Source: an uncultured Mycoplasmatales bacterium
Lineage (GTDB): Bacteria; Bacillota_I; Bacilli_A; Mycoplasmatales; Mycoplasmoidaceae
Assembly (NCBI GenBank): GCA_910578525.1
Contig: CAJTRF010000003.1
Coordinates: forward strand, 1-64,000
Direction of reading: 5' to 3'
DNA length: 64,000 nt
Position numbers and translations under genes: made by a program. The notes under the pieces were generated by a model. The model was given only the letters and a program-made list of their open reading frames with translations, was not told the origin of the DNA and made no database searches. Of this stretch, positions 12,164-20,990 are shown one piece after another (the stretch's first letter is position 1; every line of letters begins with the position of its first letter).

Positions 12164-12886
12164 ATGAATTACAAAGTAACATTAGCATATGATGGAAGTA
12201 AATTCCATGGATGAGCTATCCAACCAAATGTAATAACTGTTCAACAAACTGTTATTAATGCGTTAAATAAAATTTTAAAACATGAAGTTAAAATTATTGG
12301 AGCTGGACGAACCGATGCATATGTGCATGCTATAAATCAAGTTTTTAGTTTTAAAATTAAACAAGATTTAATAAATATGGATTTTAAAAAAGCAATGAAT
12401 GATCAATTGCCAAATTCTATAAGAATTAAATCTATTCAAGTAGTTGATGACAAATTTAATGCCCAACACTACGCCTTAAATAAAACATATAAATATGTTA
12501 TTAAAACAGGTTCATATGATTTGTTTAATAATGACTATTTATATAACTACAACAAAAAAATTAATGTTTCATTATTAAGAAAGGTTTCAAAAGTATTGTT
12601 AGGTAAACATGATTTTTTATCATTTAGTACTAGCGAATTAAAGGATACTGTTAGAACAGTTAATTCTATAACTTTTACTAAAAATAAAGATTTGTTAATT
12701 ATCAGAATTAACGGGAACGGTTTCTTAAGAAACCAAGTGAGAATGATAGTTGGATCTTTTTTAGATATTAATGAAAATAAAAAAGATATAAACTCATTAA
12801 GAGGATTGCTATCTAATCCAAAAAAAGGAAGTTGTATTAGAAAGGCGCCAGGTTGTGGTTTATATCTTGAAAAAATTAATTATTAA
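12164..12886 (+). CDS. truA: tRNA pseudouridine(38-40) synthase
   Basis: 240 residues. The catalytic Asp sits in GAGRTDAYVHA (D51; the consensus is GRTDAGVHA). LAYDGSKFHGW at the N-terminus and NGFLRNQVRMIVG near the C-terminus are further TruA signatures. It converts U38-U40 of the tRNA anticodon arm to pseudouridine. It is the last gene of the ecf operon, as in many Firmicutes and mycoplasmas, and ends at a bidirectional terminator. Confidence 0.95.
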
Positions 12887-12888
12887 AA

Positions 12889-12916
12889 AAACTCACATGA
12901 GTCTGTGAGTTTATTC
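12889..12916. terminator. bidirectional terminator between truA and yebC
   Basis: A nine-pair stem (aaactcaca/tgtgagttt, 12889-12897 with 12904-12912) lies between convergent genes, with A/T runs on both sides. Its right arm overlaps the stop codon of the yebC gene. Confidence 0.8.
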
Positions 12917-13624
12917 TGGATCGTAATTACTTACAACTGATTGAATGTCATCATCATCTTCACAAGAAGCGATAAAACGATCATATTTTTCTTTAATATT
13001 ATCAGGTAATGAAGTAATCATGTTTTGACTGATCATTTTAATGTCTGCTTCAAAAACATTAAATCCTGCAGATTTTAAAGCGTCTTTTGCTTTATAAAAA
13101 TCATCTGGTTCAGTCAACACTTGAAATGCATCTTCATATTCTACAATATCAACTATTTGATATTCCATAGTAGTTTCCATAATGCTATCCATATTTACTT
13201 TGTCATCTTTAACAATAGTAATTACTCCGTATTTATTAAAGAAACTTTTAACACTATTTGCTTTGGCAATTTTAGCATCAAATTTTGATAAATAGCCTCT
13301 TAAGTTACTAGCGACCCTATTAGGATTATCAGTTAATGCATCAACAATAATTTGAATGCCATTAGGACCATAGCATTCATATTCTAAATTAACTAATTCT
13401 GATTCATCTTTTTGAGAACCATTGATATTCTTTTCAATTGATTCTCTTGATAAATTTTTACTTAAAGCTTTTTCAATAGCAGCTTTTAATCTTGGATTGG
13501 CTTCAGGATTTGGTCCACCAACCTTTACTGCGGCTTTAATTTCTCTGGCAAGTTTTTGTCAGATCTTTGCATTTTGTTGTTGTTTGCTATTTGTTTGACT
13601 AGCAACCAAGTGTTTACGAGGCAT
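12911..13624 (-). CDS. yebC: YebC/PmpR-family protein
   Basis: 237 residues. The N-terminus has the family pattern of basic residues and NAKIWQKLAREI, followed by a GGPNPEANPRLKAAIEKA segment and YECYGPNGIQIIVDALTDN, all hallmarks of the YebC/PmpR family. Members act as DNA-binding transcriptional regulators in some bacteria, and YebC has also been tied to relief of ribosome stalling; which applies here cannot be told from sequence. Length is typical (235-250). It lies just downstream of tRNA-Leu on the same strand. Confidence 0.93.
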
Positions 13625-13640
13625 ATTTTTAATTATTAAA

Positions 13641-13726
13641 TGGTGCTCAGAAAGGGACTTGAACCCTTAAGATATTGCTATCGGTAGATTTTGAGTCTAC
13701 TGCGTCTGCCATTCCGCCACCTGAGC
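13641..13726 (-). tRNA. tRNA-Leu (anticodon CAA)
   Basis: Minus-strand cloverleaf with a long variable arm (class II). The acceptor begins GCUCAGG, the anticodon stem is GUAGA/UCUAC and the loop CUCAAAA gives anticodon CAA. CCA is encoded at 13641-13643. It lies 16 bases upstream of yebC and may share its transcript. Confidence 0.95.
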
Positions 13727-13790
13727 ATTTAAATAAATTATATATGTGTAATGAATAGATGAATATATAATTTATATAAATAAATTATTT

Positions 13791-14345
13791 ATGGAAAAAT
13801 TAACATTAGATGTGGTTATTGAAATCCCTAAAAATTCAAAAGTTAAATACGAGTACAATAGAAAAACTGGAAAGATAAGTGTTGATAGAATTCTATATGG
13901 TCCTTCTAGTTATCCACAAAACTATGGATTTATTCCTGAAGCATTAGACTGAGATGGTGATGAATTAGATGTTTTAGTTATTGCTGATCAAGAATTTATG
14001 CCAGGTGTTGTAGTTCCTACAAGAATCTTGGGAGCTATGGAAATGATTGATGGTGGTGAAACTGATACTAAGTTAATTGGTGTAATTGATTGTGATCCAA
14101 GATTCAAAGGATACAACAACTTAGCAAGTCTTCCTGAACATCTATTATTAGAAATTAAAGATTTCTTTGAAACTTATAAGAGATTACAAAAGAAACAAGT
14201 AATCGTTAAAGGTTTCCAAGAAGTTGAATGAGCAACTAAAGAATATCATGAATGCGTTGAACTTATGAATAAGTATGGCAAAATTGATAAGGATGCATTT
14301 GTTGAACAAATGAAAAAAGAACATCCAGAAAAATATTGCGCTTAA
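13791..14345 (+). CDS. ppa: inorganic pyrophosphatase
   Basis: 184 residues, the family I soluble type. It shows EIPKNSKVKYEYN, YPQNYGFIPEAL, the metal-binding DGDELDVLV loop (D55-D60) and DCDPRF. It hydrolyses pyrophosphate and so drives nucleic acid and aminoacyl-tRNA synthesis forward. The stop codon overlaps that of convergent rnhC by four bases. A TATAAT at 13766-13771 sits 19 bases before the start. Confidence 0.96.
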
Positions 14346-15232
14346 TTTAATTCATTAGTTATTTTGAAATGTAGCTTTGCAAATTTAGGTAATTTACTAC
14401 CAAGTTTACGAGCTACTTTTTTTACAGTTGGATCAACACTACCAAATGGAATTTTAACTTTTGCTTTAGCAGATAATTCTTGCATTTGATTTTCAAATAA
14501 AACCCTTGAAATAATAGAAGCTAATGCAACTGCTAAATATTTACTTTCAGCCTTTGTTGTTAAAATATCAATTTTTTGCGCTTTAACTTTTGCCTTTTTT
14601 AAATATTCATAATATTTTTTTTCATTAACAAATTGATCTAAAACAATTTTGATGCTTTTGTTTTTATCAACTTTTTCTAAAAGTCTATTAATAGCTGCAT
14701 TATGACAATATGCCTTAATAGCATTAGCGTTTTTTAATTTATTAAATAAATTATTGTATTGTTCAGGGTTTAAGGTTGCAGAGTCAAATTTAATACTAAC
14801 TTTTTTAAATTTTAATAAATTTATAAGTTCATCATAAATTTGATGCATTTTAATTGAAGTTAATTTTTTTGAATCATTAACTCCTAATTTAGCAATTGTT
14901 TGTTCATCTTCTACCGGAATATAACAAGCTGTGCAAACTATTCCGCCAAAATAATCACCGGTTCCTACTTCGTCACAGCCGATAAATGAACAATTAATAG
15001 GTAATTTAGTAGTTGATTGTTTAGTGACACTAATATTTAAAAATTTTAAAATTTTATCAACACTTTTTCCTTGAATTAACAATTTTTTAGATTTATATAA
15101 ATAAACTTTTGTTTTGTCATATTCATATGCATGTGCAACATACATGTTAGTAACACCAATTTCATATTTTGACATTCTTTTTGAAATATATTCAAATTGT
15201 TTATCAGTTAATTGTTTAGAAAAAGAAACCAT
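14342..15232 (-). CDS. rnhC: ribonuclease HIII
   Basis: About 296 residues from ATG 15232. An N-terminal TBP-like substrate-binding domain precedes the RNase H core with GCDEVGTGDYFGG (catalytic D and E), a second Asp in LDQF and KAESKYLAVALASIISR. It degrades RNA in RNA/DNA hybrids. An upstream in-frame ATG at 15265 would overlap the divergent gene that starts at 15259, so I prefer 15232. The window also encodes RNase HII at 37763. Confidence 0.92.
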   Translation of the reverse strand: MVSFSKQLTDKQFEYISKRMSKYEIGVTNMYVAHAYEYDKTKVYLYKSKKLLIQGKSVDKILKFLNISVTKQSTTKLPINCSFIGCDEVGTGDYFGGIVCTACYIPVEDEQTIAKLGVNDSKKLTSIKMHQIYDELINLLKFKKVSIKFDSATLNPEQYNNLFNKLKNANAIKAYCHNAAINRLLEKVDKNKSIKIVLDQFVNEKKYYEYLKKAKVKAQKIDILTTKAESKYLAVALASIISRVLFENQMQELSAKAKVKIPFGSVDPTVKKVARKLGSKLPKFAKLHFKITNELN

Positions 15233-15258
15233 ATTTATATAATTATATATGTACAAAT

Positions 15259-15609
15259 ATGACAAATAAATTAGATCAAATGATGCATGAAATATTGAAC
15301 AAGAAGTTCAATAAAAAGATCCATTCAGGATATGATCCTGAAGATGTTGATGCATTTTTTGATTATGTAAATAATTACTTAAGAGAAATCAACACTCAAG
15401 CTAATAGTTTATTAGCTTCCTTACAAAATGCTCAAAAAGAGAGAGATGCATTAAACATAGCTGTTAATGAAAAAAATAAAACTATTGAACGTTTGCAAAA
15501 CGAAATTGATGAATTAAAGGCTGAAGGTTACAACAATCAAAGATTAAGTAGCGAACTTTCTGAATTAAAAAAGAAAATTGGTAAAATTGAAGAAAAAGGA
15601 AATAAATAA
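15259..15609 (+). CDS. DivIVA/GpsB-like coiled-coil protein
   Basis: 116 residues. The N-terminus (about 10-45) has the DivIVA-domain pattern: ILNKKFNKKIHSGYDPEDVDAFFDYV, with the conserved G-Y-D-x-x-E/D-V-D. A long heptad coiled coil follows (50-110). DivIVA and GpsB proteins recognise negatively curved membranes and organise division and wall synthesis. In an organism without peptidoglycan the partner must differ, perhaps division or polarity proteins. It is followed after 5 bases by an acyltransferase-like membrane protein. Confidence 0.78.
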   Translation: MTNKLDQMMHEILNKKFNKKIHSGYDPEDVDAFFDYVNNYLREINTQANSLLASLQNAQKERDALNIAVNEKNKTIERLQNEIDELKAEGYNNQRLSSELSELKKKIGKIEEKGNK

Positions 15610-15614
15610 TTTTA

Positions 15615-16718
15615 ATGATTCTTATCATTGCTTTAATTTTTATCTTAGTTTTGTGAGGTGTTAAAACAAATCCAGAACCACAAAACAACTTTTCAAAACA
15701 CGAGTGTGATAGTTTTAGAGGTGCTGGGTGTATTTTTGTGTTTATTGCACACACATTAGGTCGTGTATTATCAGAGAACGGGTTAACTACCATTGATAAA
15801 CCATATGGTTGTGAATTCTTTTCTTATGACTTTTTTAATATTCTTTTAAATTCATTTGGAGCATTAGCAGTAGGAATGTTCTTTATGTTAAGTGGTTATG
15901 GGTTAGCACTTCAATTTAAAAAGAACAATAACGGTTATTTAAAAAAGATGTATTTTTTTAAAATGCCTAAAATTTATTTAATTTTAATATTAACAAATAT
16001 TCTATTTTACCTTGTTAATTTTTTAAAATCAGATTTACCAGCTGTTGAAGTAGCGTTGAGAATTTTTGGTTTTGAATGAATTGATAGATTAAATGGTGCT
16101 TCTTGATATTTAAATACATTATTAGTTTTGTATCTGTCGTTTTCAACAATTAATTTAATTTGTTATAAAGTTAAAAATAAAGATTTAGTTTTATGTTTAT
16201 CAGCCGCTATTCCAGTAGTTGTTATGAGTGTAATAATTTTCACTTATAACCGATATGGTTTTAATGTTGGGATCCACATGAGAGGAATTTTCTGCTTCAT
16301 GTTAGGAACAATATATTTTATTTTTAAACCAAAAATTGATTCATTACTATTAAAATATGGAAAATATTTTGTATTATTTTCTATTCTTCCAATTATTATT
16401 TTCCAAGAGCCGCTTGAAGTAATGCAAGAGAATATTTCGTGTTTCTTGTTTTGTGTTGATTTAATTTATTTTTCATTACTATTTACAAACAAGAATAAAG
16501 TTTTAAAATGATTTAGTTCTATAAGTCTATATTTCTATATTTTTAATTTCTTATTTATTGATGTGTTGCTTCCTTTAATTAAAATAAATTGATTCTTATA
16601 TTTCCTTGTTATGTGTGTTACTACAATACTAGTAGCAGTTATTTGAACTTATGCTGACAAATACACTACTATTGGTATTAAGAAACTATTTACTAGAAAT
16701 AAATTGTCAAAAAAATAG
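15615..16718 (+). CDS. acyltransferase-3 family membrane protein
   Basis: 367 residues with roughly ten membrane segments. The N-terminal region carries FRGAGCIFVFIAH (the R...H pattern of the acyltransferase-3 active site), followed by GMFFMLSGYGLALQF, the typical F-x-L-S-G-Y/F motif. Family members O-acylate extracellular or membrane sugars (OatA, NodX types). Several TGA codons are read as Trp. It could modify a glycolipid or capsule polysaccharide, which is inference. It ends at a terminator hairpin at 16727. Confidence 0.82.
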
Positions 16719-16726
16719 ACAAAATT

Positions 16727-16761
16727 AAAAGCTGCACAGACAACAAGATTGCAGCTTTTTA
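16727..16761 (+). terminator. intrinsic terminator after the acyltransferase gene
   Basis: A nine-pair stem aaaagctgc/gcagctttt encloses a 15-base loop and ends in a T-run. Confidence 0.75.
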
Positions 16762-16975
16762 AATATGTGCTGAGAATGAGACACATTTATGTGTGAAAGC
16801 AGTTGCACGTAGTATCGTACACAATCAAATATAGAAGTAGGACACGATTGCATTATGATTATGATGTTATATGTAACACAAAAAACACAAAGAGCAATAG
16901 TTGAAAAACATTACTCATCTCACTTCAACCAGTGTTATATGGAAATTTTATTTTTTAGATATTTTGTTTTTCCTA
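16762..16975. other. noncoding gap with a possible structured RNA
   Basis: The 347-base gap 16719-17065 holds a terminator, this stretch and the rpsF promoter and leader. No open frame of note is present. From 16766 to about 16808 the sequence can form an extended hairpin: gtgc/gcac and ctg/cag outer pairs, an internal loop rich in G and A (agaatgag opposite gaaa), and an acaca/tgtgt tip. I do not recognise a known riboswitch or small RNA here. It may be an unrecognised ncRNA or degraded sequence. Confidence 0.3.
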
Positions 16976-16981
16976 TATAAT
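16976..16981 (+). promoter_or_regulatory. -10 box for the rpsF operon
   Basis: TATAAT 84 bases before rpsF. Transcription would begin near 16988, leaving a leader of about 78 bases that contains two hairpins. Confidence 0.55.
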
Positions 16982-16988
16982 AAAGGGA

Positions 16989-17055
16989 CATTTAACCAAC
17001 GAATATTAGTTAAATGATTTCTTTGCCTAATAATTAGGCATGCCCATAAAGGAGG
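16989..17055 (+). promoter_or_regulatory. structured leader of rpsF-ssb-rpsR
   Basis: Two perfect hairpins precede the Shine-Dalgarno sequence: catttaac/gttaaatg (16989-16996 with 17009-17016) and tgcctaa/ttaggca (17024-17030 with 17034-17040, 3-base loop). In other bacteria the rpsF leader binds the S6:S18 complex for autoregulation; a comparable role here is inference. The ggagg at 17051 serves rpsF. Confidence 0.5.
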
Positions 17056-17065
17056 ATTTATAACT

Positions 17066-17521
17066 ATGGCAAAATATGAAATAATGCTTTTAGTTGATGG
17101 AAACCTTGAAGAATCTAAAGCTTTAGATTCGATTAAGAGTTTAACAAAACTATTTAGCAAAGAAAAAGACTATAAAGAAACATCTTTAGGTCTTAGAGAT
17201 CTAGCATACAAGATCAACGGTAATGCAAGAGCTTGATATATTCAACTTAATTTTTCACTATCTGATACAGCAAAAATTGCTGAATTCAGACGTTTAGCTT
17301 TATTGGATAAGGCAATAATTAGAAACTTAATCATTAACTTAGATAAAGATTATGGTGCTACTGCTTTAAACAACCCTAAGAAAGTAAAACGTAGTGAAAA
17401 TAAAGCTAAAAAATATAAAGAAAGAATGGCTAAGATTGCAGCTGAAAAAGAAGCTAGAGAAAAACAAATGAAAGAATTAACTGAAATTAATTCTATAGTT
17501 GACAACAAGAAAGAGCAATAA
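17066..17521 (+). CDS. rpsF: 30S ribosomal protein S6
   Basis: 151 residues. The N-terminal 95 residues fit S6 (KYEIMLLVDGNLEE at the start; ARAWYIQLNFSL and ALLDKAIIRNLIINLDK in the core). A Lys/Glu-rich C-terminal tail of about 50 residues lies beyond the usual length. S6 pairs with S18, whose gene follows two genes later, on the 30S platform. A strong ggagg and a structured leader precede it. It starts the rpsF-ssb-rpsR cluster. Confidence 0.95.
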
Positions 17522-17523
17522 TT

Positions 17524-18009
17524 ATGAATAAAGTATTTTTAGTTGGAAGACTAGTTGCTGACCCAGTGGCGTCAGTTACTTCAAGAGGTACTCAACAATC
17601 TAAAATCACTATTGCTGTTAATAGCAATAAAATGAAAGATGAAACATATTTCTTTCCTTGCATTGCTTGAGCAAATCCAGCAAACTTCATTAATAGTTTT
17701 TTAAAGAAAGGTGATTTAGTAGCTATTGATGGCGAACTAACAAGACGTAGTTACATCTCAAAACAGTCTAACCAAACAGTTTATAATACTGAAATTGTTG
17801 TTAATACAATAAATTCAATTGGTTCTAGGAAACAAAATAATGAATTTGCAAACGCAATTGAAAATGATCAACCAAAGAAATCTATTGATGATGCATTCAA
17901 AACAAATATAGTCACTAGTAATGAAATGAGTGATCAAAAAACAACATCAACTCCATCAACAAATGATGAAATTGAATGATATGATGAATTAAATGAAGGA
18001 GATAAATAA
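17524..18009 (+). CDS. ssb: single-stranded DNA-binding protein
   Basis: 161 residues. The OB-fold is recognisable from MNKVFLVGRLVADP, an internal FFPCIAWANPANFINSFLKKGDLVAIDGEL block and TEIVVNTI. A variable acidic linker leads to a C-terminus ending in EIEWYDELNEGDK. This is acidic but lacks the canonical DDDIPF tip, so partner binding may differ. It protects single-stranded DNA during replication and repair. It starts two bases after rpsF and ends one base before rpsR. Confidence 0.94.
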
Positions 18010-18010
18010 T

Positions 18011-18265
18011 ATGCAAAATAATAAGAAAAATTCTAAACCACGTAAATCTAAAGTATTTATGAAGAAAAAACCTTGTGTTTTATGTCAACAAGGTGTAATT
18101 TTTGTAGATTACAAAGATACTGAATTACTAAACAAATATTTAGCATACAATGGTAAAATCTTACCACGTAGAATTACTGGTTGCTGTGCTAAACATCAAA
18201 AAATGATAGCTAATGCTATTAAACGTGCAAGAATCGTAGCGTTATTACCATTCGTAAAAGAATAA
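18011..18265 (+). CDS. rpsR: 30S ribosomal protein S18
   Basis: 84 residues. The core contains KPCVLCQQGVIFVDYKDTE, LLNKYLAYNGKILPRRITG and KHQKMIANAIKRARIVALLPF, all S18 hallmarks. I start it at ATG 18011; an upstream in-frame ATG at 17993 lies inside ssb. The Cys residues (CxxC and a Cys before KHQ) resemble a Zn-binding C+ form. Confidence 0.96.
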   Translation: MQNNKKNSKPRKSKVFMKKKPCVLCQQGVIFVDYKDTELLNKYLAYNGKILPRRITGCCAKHQKMIANAIKRARIVALLPFVKE

Positions 18266-18276
18266 GGAGGCAAATT

Positions 18277-19071
18277 ATGCCGAATTTAAAATGAGAAAAA
18301 TTTGAACAAAGCGGAATCGCTAAGCAAGATTTTCATTGACTAAAGAAAATTATTCTTGCATTCCTAGCAGGTGTTTTTGTTGCTATGGGATATGTAGCAA
18401 TGATTATGATTGTGGGAAACGATACAGGAAGTTCAACTTCAGGATTAACAAAGTTTTTTGGATCAGTTATTTTCTGTGTTGGTATCTTAATGTGCATGTT
18501 TGTAGGAGCTTGCCTGTTTACTGCTAATTGTTCAATTTATGCAGGAGTGTTAACTAAGAAATGTTCAAGAAAAGTTTTTTACATGGATCTTTTATATACA
18601 TTTATTGGTAACTATTTAGGTTCTTTGTTTATGGCTTGCATGATTTATGGTATTGGTTTGCTTGATTCAGAAGGTACATCTAATCTTGTGAGACAAATTT
18701 CTACAACCAAAATTGAATTGTCATGATGAAAGACATTCTTATCAGCTGTCATTACTAACTTTTTAGTTGTTGGGTGTGTAATCTCTCTTTCAATATTCGA
18801 AAATAAAGTAGTTGGTTTCTTGACAACATTAGTTATGATTACAGCATTTGCTATTTGTAGTTACCAACACGTTGTTGCAAACATGTTCATTACAACAATT
18901 GGTGGTTTCTATGGAATCTTTGATGGTAATTGAGGACTGCTAGGCAAAATGTTCTATCAATGTATCTTAATGTCATTGTTAGGAAATTTTGCAGGTGGTG
19001 TATTCTTAACATACTGCTATTATTTAGTTTGAAATAAACTAAATGTTACTACAACTATAAAAGGAGTTTAA
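18277..19071 (+). CDS. formate/nitrite transporter (FNT) family channel
   Basis: 264 residues with six membrane helices. It carries the FNT signature QHVVANMF (conserved His H198 in the H-x-V-A-N-M motif) and the pore-lining FTANCSIYAG segment. FNT pentamers pass formate, nitrite, hydrosulfide or lactate-type monovalent acids. In a fermentative mycoplasma, export of an acid end product is plausible but not shown. It has its own ggagg Shine-Dalgarno sequence (18267) and sits between rpsR and rplI, a position where ribosomal operons seldom have a transporter. TGA-Trp codons are present. Confidence 0.88.
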
Positions 19072-19074
19072 TTA

Positions 19075-19521
19075 ATGAAAGTAATTTTAAAAAAAGAAGT
19101 AAAAGGATTAGGAAAAATTAATGACATTGTTAATGTTAAAGATGGTTATGCAAAAAACTATCTTATTCGTAATGGTTTTGCAGTTGTAGTTAATGAAAAA
19201 AATATGCAAGATTTAAAATCTGTTTTAAAAAAAGAAGCAGATTTTCAAAAAGAACAATATGACAAAGCTGTTGTTTTAAAAGAAAAAATTGAAAAAGTAG
19301 AATTAAATTTTTCTTTAAAAGCTCAAAATGGCAAAGCATTTGGTAGTGTTTCTGTTAGTCAAATTATTGATGAACTAAAAAATAAAAACATTGCTATCCA
19401 TAAATATATGGTAGTTAATGATGACAGAACATTTGATTTAGGAATTCATTTTATCCAAATTGAATTACATAAAGGTGTAGTTGCTAAATTAAAAATTAAT
19501 GTTAAAGAACAAACTAAGTAA
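19075..19521 (+). CDS. rplI: 50S ribosomal protein L9
   Basis: 148 residues. The N-terminal domain has the L9 pattern VILKKEVKGLGKINDIVNVKDGYAKNYLI, followed by a connecting helix and a C-terminal domain with AKIEK-like and FGSVSVSQI segments. It binds 23S rRNA at the base of the L1 stalk. The aaggag before it overlaps the end of the FNT gene. dnaB follows after 23 bases. Confidence 0.96.
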   Translation: MKVILKKEVKGLGKINDIVNVKDGYAKNYLIRNGFAVVVNEKNMQDLKSVLKKEADFQKEQYDKAVVLKEKIEKVELNFSLKAQNGKAFGSVSVSQIIDELKNKNIAIHKYMVVNDDRTFDLGIHFIQIELHKGVVAKLKINVKEQTK

Positions 19522-19544
19522 TTCAGACAAAGGAGGCATCTAAC

Positions 19545-20978
19545 ATGGCAATTGATCAATCAATCGAAAATCTTGAAATCATGGTTATTGGCAGCATTCT
19601 TAATGAACCAGCTTCTTTAGATAATGCAATGTCAAAATTAGACCCTAAAGATTTTTCTAACAGTCAGTTAGGTATTATTTTTTCTGTTGCTTGCTCACTT
19701 AAACGTGAAGCAAAAACGGTTGATGCAAACAGTGTTATTACATATTTAGATGCTCATGAAGAACTACAATTCTCTAACTATTCTCAAACAATTAATAATA
19801 TTAATAGACAATTTACAGTGTCTGTTGATATTGATGACAAGATTGACACAATTAAAGAACAAGCTATTAAAAGAAATTTAGATAGATTTGCTTCAACTAT
19901 TTTTGATACAAAAATAGATCACGTTTCATTTAATGATCAAATTCATGAAATCGAGCGTAACTTCATGTCAATTATTGGAGCTAAAAAATCAGCTAAATTT
20001 AAAAATATGGCTGAGGTATCTGAAACATATCAACAAAGAATTCAAGTAGTTGTTAATTCTAAATCTGAATTATTAGGTGTTACTTCTGGATATCAAGACA
20101 TTGATCGTGTACTTAATGGATTTCAAGACGGAAACTTAATGATTTTAGCTGCTCGTCCAGGTGTTGGTAAAACTGCTCTTGCATTAAATTTTTTGATTAA
20201 TGCAGCCGATAGTATTGTTCAAAAAAATGAAAAATCAGAAAATGGTAAAAAAGATGTAGTAGTAATGTTTTCATTAGAAATGGGTGCAGACCAACTGTTT
20301 TCAAGAATGGTTGGTATTAAAGGAAGTTTACCAGTTAAGTTATCAAGAATTAAGAATTATTCAAATCTTGAATGGCGATCATTTAATGAAACAATTAATT
20401 CTATTGAAGAATTACCTATTTTAATTGATGACTCAAGTGATTTGTCAATTCTTGATGTTCAATCAAGACTTAAACAAATTAGTAATGATTACAACATTAA
20501 ATTAGTTGTTTTAGATTATTTACAATTGTTAAAAGGCCCTAAAGGAGCTACTCAAAATAACCGTCAACAGGAAGTTGCATTTATTTCAAGAACTCTTAAA
20601 GGAATTGCTCGTGACAAAGATATTAACGCACCAATTATTGCTATTGCTCAATTATCACGTGCGATTGAACAAAGAGCTGGTGTTAAAGGAAACGCTCGTC
20701 CACAATTATCTGATTTAAGAGAATCAGGCGCTATTGAACAAGATGCTGATATTGTAACTTTCTTACAATATAAGCAAAATGAAACTCTTGAAGGTTCTGA
20801 AGAAGAACCAGTTATCCAACAAGACCAAACACAAAACACCAACAGTGTTATTGTAGAATTTATTATTGCAAAACACCGTAATGGTGAAATTGCAAATATT
20901 AATCTAATATTTGATAAAACATCAAGCTCTTTCTTACCGATGCCTTCTGATAATAATCAAAATAATAACAATCAATAA
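19545..20978 (+). CDS. dnaB: replicative DNA helicase
   Basis: 477 residues, typical DnaB size. The N-terminal helical domain (1-140) is followed by a RecA-like ATPase with Walker A ARPGVGKTAL (GVGKT 206-210), the Walker B-like LVVLDYLQLL, and QLSRAIEQR with SDLRESGAIEQDADI near the C-terminus. It unwinds DNA ahead of the replisome as a hexamer. No intein is present. The adjacency rplI-dnaB is widely conserved. The stop codon directly abuts the -10 box of the next gene. Confidence 0.97.
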   Translation: MAIDQSIENLEIMVIGSILNEPASLDNAMSKLDPKDFSNSQLGIIFSVACSLKREAKTVDANSVITYLDAHEELQFSNYSQTINNINRQFTVSVDIDDKIDTIKEQAIKRNLDRFASTIFDTKIDHVSFNDQIHEIERNFMSIIGAKKSAKFKNMAEVSETYQQRIQVVVNSKSELLGVTSGYQDIDRVLNGFQDGNLMILAARPGVGKTALALNFLINAADSIVQKNEKSENGKKDVVVMFSLEMGADQLFSRMVGIKGSLPVKLSRIKNYSNLEWRSFNETINSIEELPILIDDSSDLSILDVQSRLKQISNDYNIKLVVLDYLQLLKGPKGATQNNRQQEVAFISRTLKGIARDKDINAPIIAIAQLSRAIEQRAGVKGNARPQLSDLRESGAIEQDADIVTFLQYKQNETLEGSEEEPVIQQDQTQNTNSVIVEFIIAKHRNGEIANINLIFDKTSSSFLPMPSDNNQNNNNQ

Positions 20979-20984
20979 TATAAT
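20979..20984 (+). promoter_or_regulatory. -10 box for the lipoprotein-ung pair
   Basis: TATAAT begins on the base after the dnaB stop codon and ends 6 bases before the lipoprotein ATG, so the mRNA should be leaderless. Confidence 0.5.
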
Positions 20985-20990
20985 TTAAGT

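Noticed and set aside
16766..16810. TPP-riboswitch-like CTGAGA in the gap before rpsF
   Set aside because: The other TPP core elements (ACCTGATC and the AATGCCAGCGTAGGG-type block) are missing, and the downstream genes are ribosomal.
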